A stretch of 64,000 nt of DNA from Bauldia sp. (GTDB taxonomy: Bacteria > Pseudomonadota > Alphaproteobacteria > Rhizobiales > Kaistiaceae). Position 1 is the stretch's first letter; each line of letters starts with the position of its first letter. Under the pieces are notes generated by a model. It made no database searches and had not been told where the DNA came from. It worked only from the letters and a program-made list of their open reading frames with translations. Below, piece by piece: positions 62,172 through 64,000 of this stretch. Position numbers and translations under genes: made by a program. The stretch covers positions 1,984,001-2,048,000 of the forward strand of contig JBBCGQ010000001.1 in the NCBI GenBank assembly GCA_037200845.1. Direction: 5' to 3'.

Positions 62172-62569
62172 GCGAACCCCGCCGCACGCAATTCGCCAAG
62201 CAGTACCTTCGCTTCATCAGCCATGCGCCGCGCCGCCGGCATGACGACATCCACCGAGGACGAAATAGCAGCTGCCGATTTTAGAAGCTCGGCGTCGCTC
62301 TGCGTTGGAGACATATGAGCAAGCCGCTGAGCACCAAGGATTTCCGCGTCCGAAAGCGGCTGGAAGTCCGCAAGCGATACATATCCCGCCGCAAGCTGGC
62401 GTCGCATCTCAGGATCTTTGGTAAACCCTAGTGCAGCTATTACCGCGGACTTGATCTCGCCTTTCGAAGCGGGCAGTGAGGCAATGTCGCGCAGCACGCC
62501 CGTCCCTGCATTCTCCATCAGAACCGCACCATAAGCATTTACGATCATCTCGACACGCTTCAGGTCCAT
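62168..62569 (-). CDS. Unknown protein encoded between nuoF and nuoG
   Basis: The 133-residue product is not a standard complex I subunit. It is mostly helical and without membrane segments: [99 protein letters not shown]. It overlaps nuoG by 4 nt (ATGA) and starts 3 nt after nuoF, so it is translated with them. No cysteines for clusters are present. It could be an assembly or accessory factor; I do not recognise the family. Confidence 0.75.
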   Translation of the reverse strand: MDLKRVEMIVNAYGAVLMENAGTGVLRDIASLPASKGEIKSAVIAALGFTKDPEMRRQLAAGYVSLADFQPLSDAEILGAQRLAHMSPTQSDAELLKSAAAISSSVDVVMPAARRMADEAKVLLGELRAAGFA

Positions 62570-62572
62570 GGC

Positions 62573-63877
<1,305 letters not shown>

Positions 63878-63878
63878 G

Positions 63879-64000
63879 TCAGACCTTCGACACCGGGTCG
63901 GGCTTCTTGTCTTCCGGATTGGCTTTCAGCGGCGCCGTCGGCGCGGGCGACTCGCGCTGGCTGGCGCCTTCCGTCGGCTTCTTGGCGTCCGCATCGGTCA
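63879..64000 (-). CDS. nuoE: NADH-quinone oxidoreductase subunit E, 3' end only
   Basis: Only the last 39 codons are visible before the window edge. They encode a hydrophilic low-complexity tail ([20 protein letters not shown], then [16 protein letters not shown]). Such Lys/Pro/Ala-rich C-terminal extensions are common on alphaproteobacterial NuoE after the thioredoxin-like 2Fe-2S domain. The assignment depends on position directly before nuoF; the catalytic part lies outside. Confidence 0.75.
   Translation of the reverse strand, partial: TDADAKKPTEGASQRESPAPTAPLKANPEDKKPDPVSKV

Overview
The window is GC-rich DNA from an alphaproteobacterium, most likely order Hyphomicrobiales (Rhizobiales). 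The evidence is gene content and order: a GAAC-N7-GAAC LexA box in front of lexA, the run rpsB-tsf-pyrH-frr-uppS-cdsA-dxr-rseP-bamA-fabZ-lpxA-lpxI-lpxB, LpxI rather than LpxH, a short ProS, and nuoEFGHIJKLMN followed by birA-rnj-mce-DUF1467-proS-lolCD. The species cannot be named from the sequence alone.

Layout. 1-182: partial membrane-protein gene. 260-9734: compact Mu-like prophage remnant. It keeps a complete control and transposition module (repressor, Ner-like protein, MuA, MuB, GemA, Mor) but only four structural genes, and the capsid protease lies out of order after the tape measure. 9790-16035: LexA box, lexA, comEC, glnS and gltX. 16169-32664: gltA, then a long minus-strand block for lipid A, outer membrane, isoprenoid and translation functions. 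lpxD is missing from its usual place, and a class III nucleotide cyclase/TPR gene sits between pyrH and tsf. 32880-36132: small accessory genes, including an ATP-grasp gene cut by an in-frame TAG. 36241-39904: dnaE and a 32-residue membrane peptide. 39978-44435: a 4.46 kb transposon. 44569-48657: a Gly/Asn-rich exported protein, lolD, lolC and proS. 48891-49096: a possible small RNA. 49118-64000: DUF1467, mce, rnj, birA and the complex I operon, running off the end in nuoE.

How the genes work together. The long minus-strand blocks look like operons: many neighbours overlap by 1-8 nt (ATGA, GTGA, TTGA) or are a few bases apart. The rpsB-to-lpxB block joins translation, nucleotide supply, undecaprenyl and CDP-diacylglycerol synthesis, the MEP pathway, regulated proteolysis, outer-membrane assembly and lipid A synthesis. 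The nuo block encodes the proton-pumping NADH dehydrogenase.

Most notable is the element at 39978-44435. It has 18-bp perfect terminal inverted repeats flanked by an exact 10-bp duplication (39968-39977 and 44436-44445) and an IS1-like DDE transposase. Its six passenger genes include an Xre-ImmA/IrrE metallopeptidase with an overlapping partner, a DUF4760-like membrane protein and a zinc-ribbon/basic-protein pair with overlapping reading frames.

Caution on sequence quality: nuoG, nuoH, lolC and proS each contain single-base indels, mostly in short homopolymers, while the encoded protein stays conserved on either side. These are more likely consensus errors than real pseudogenes. They are annotated as single genes with the break points listed.
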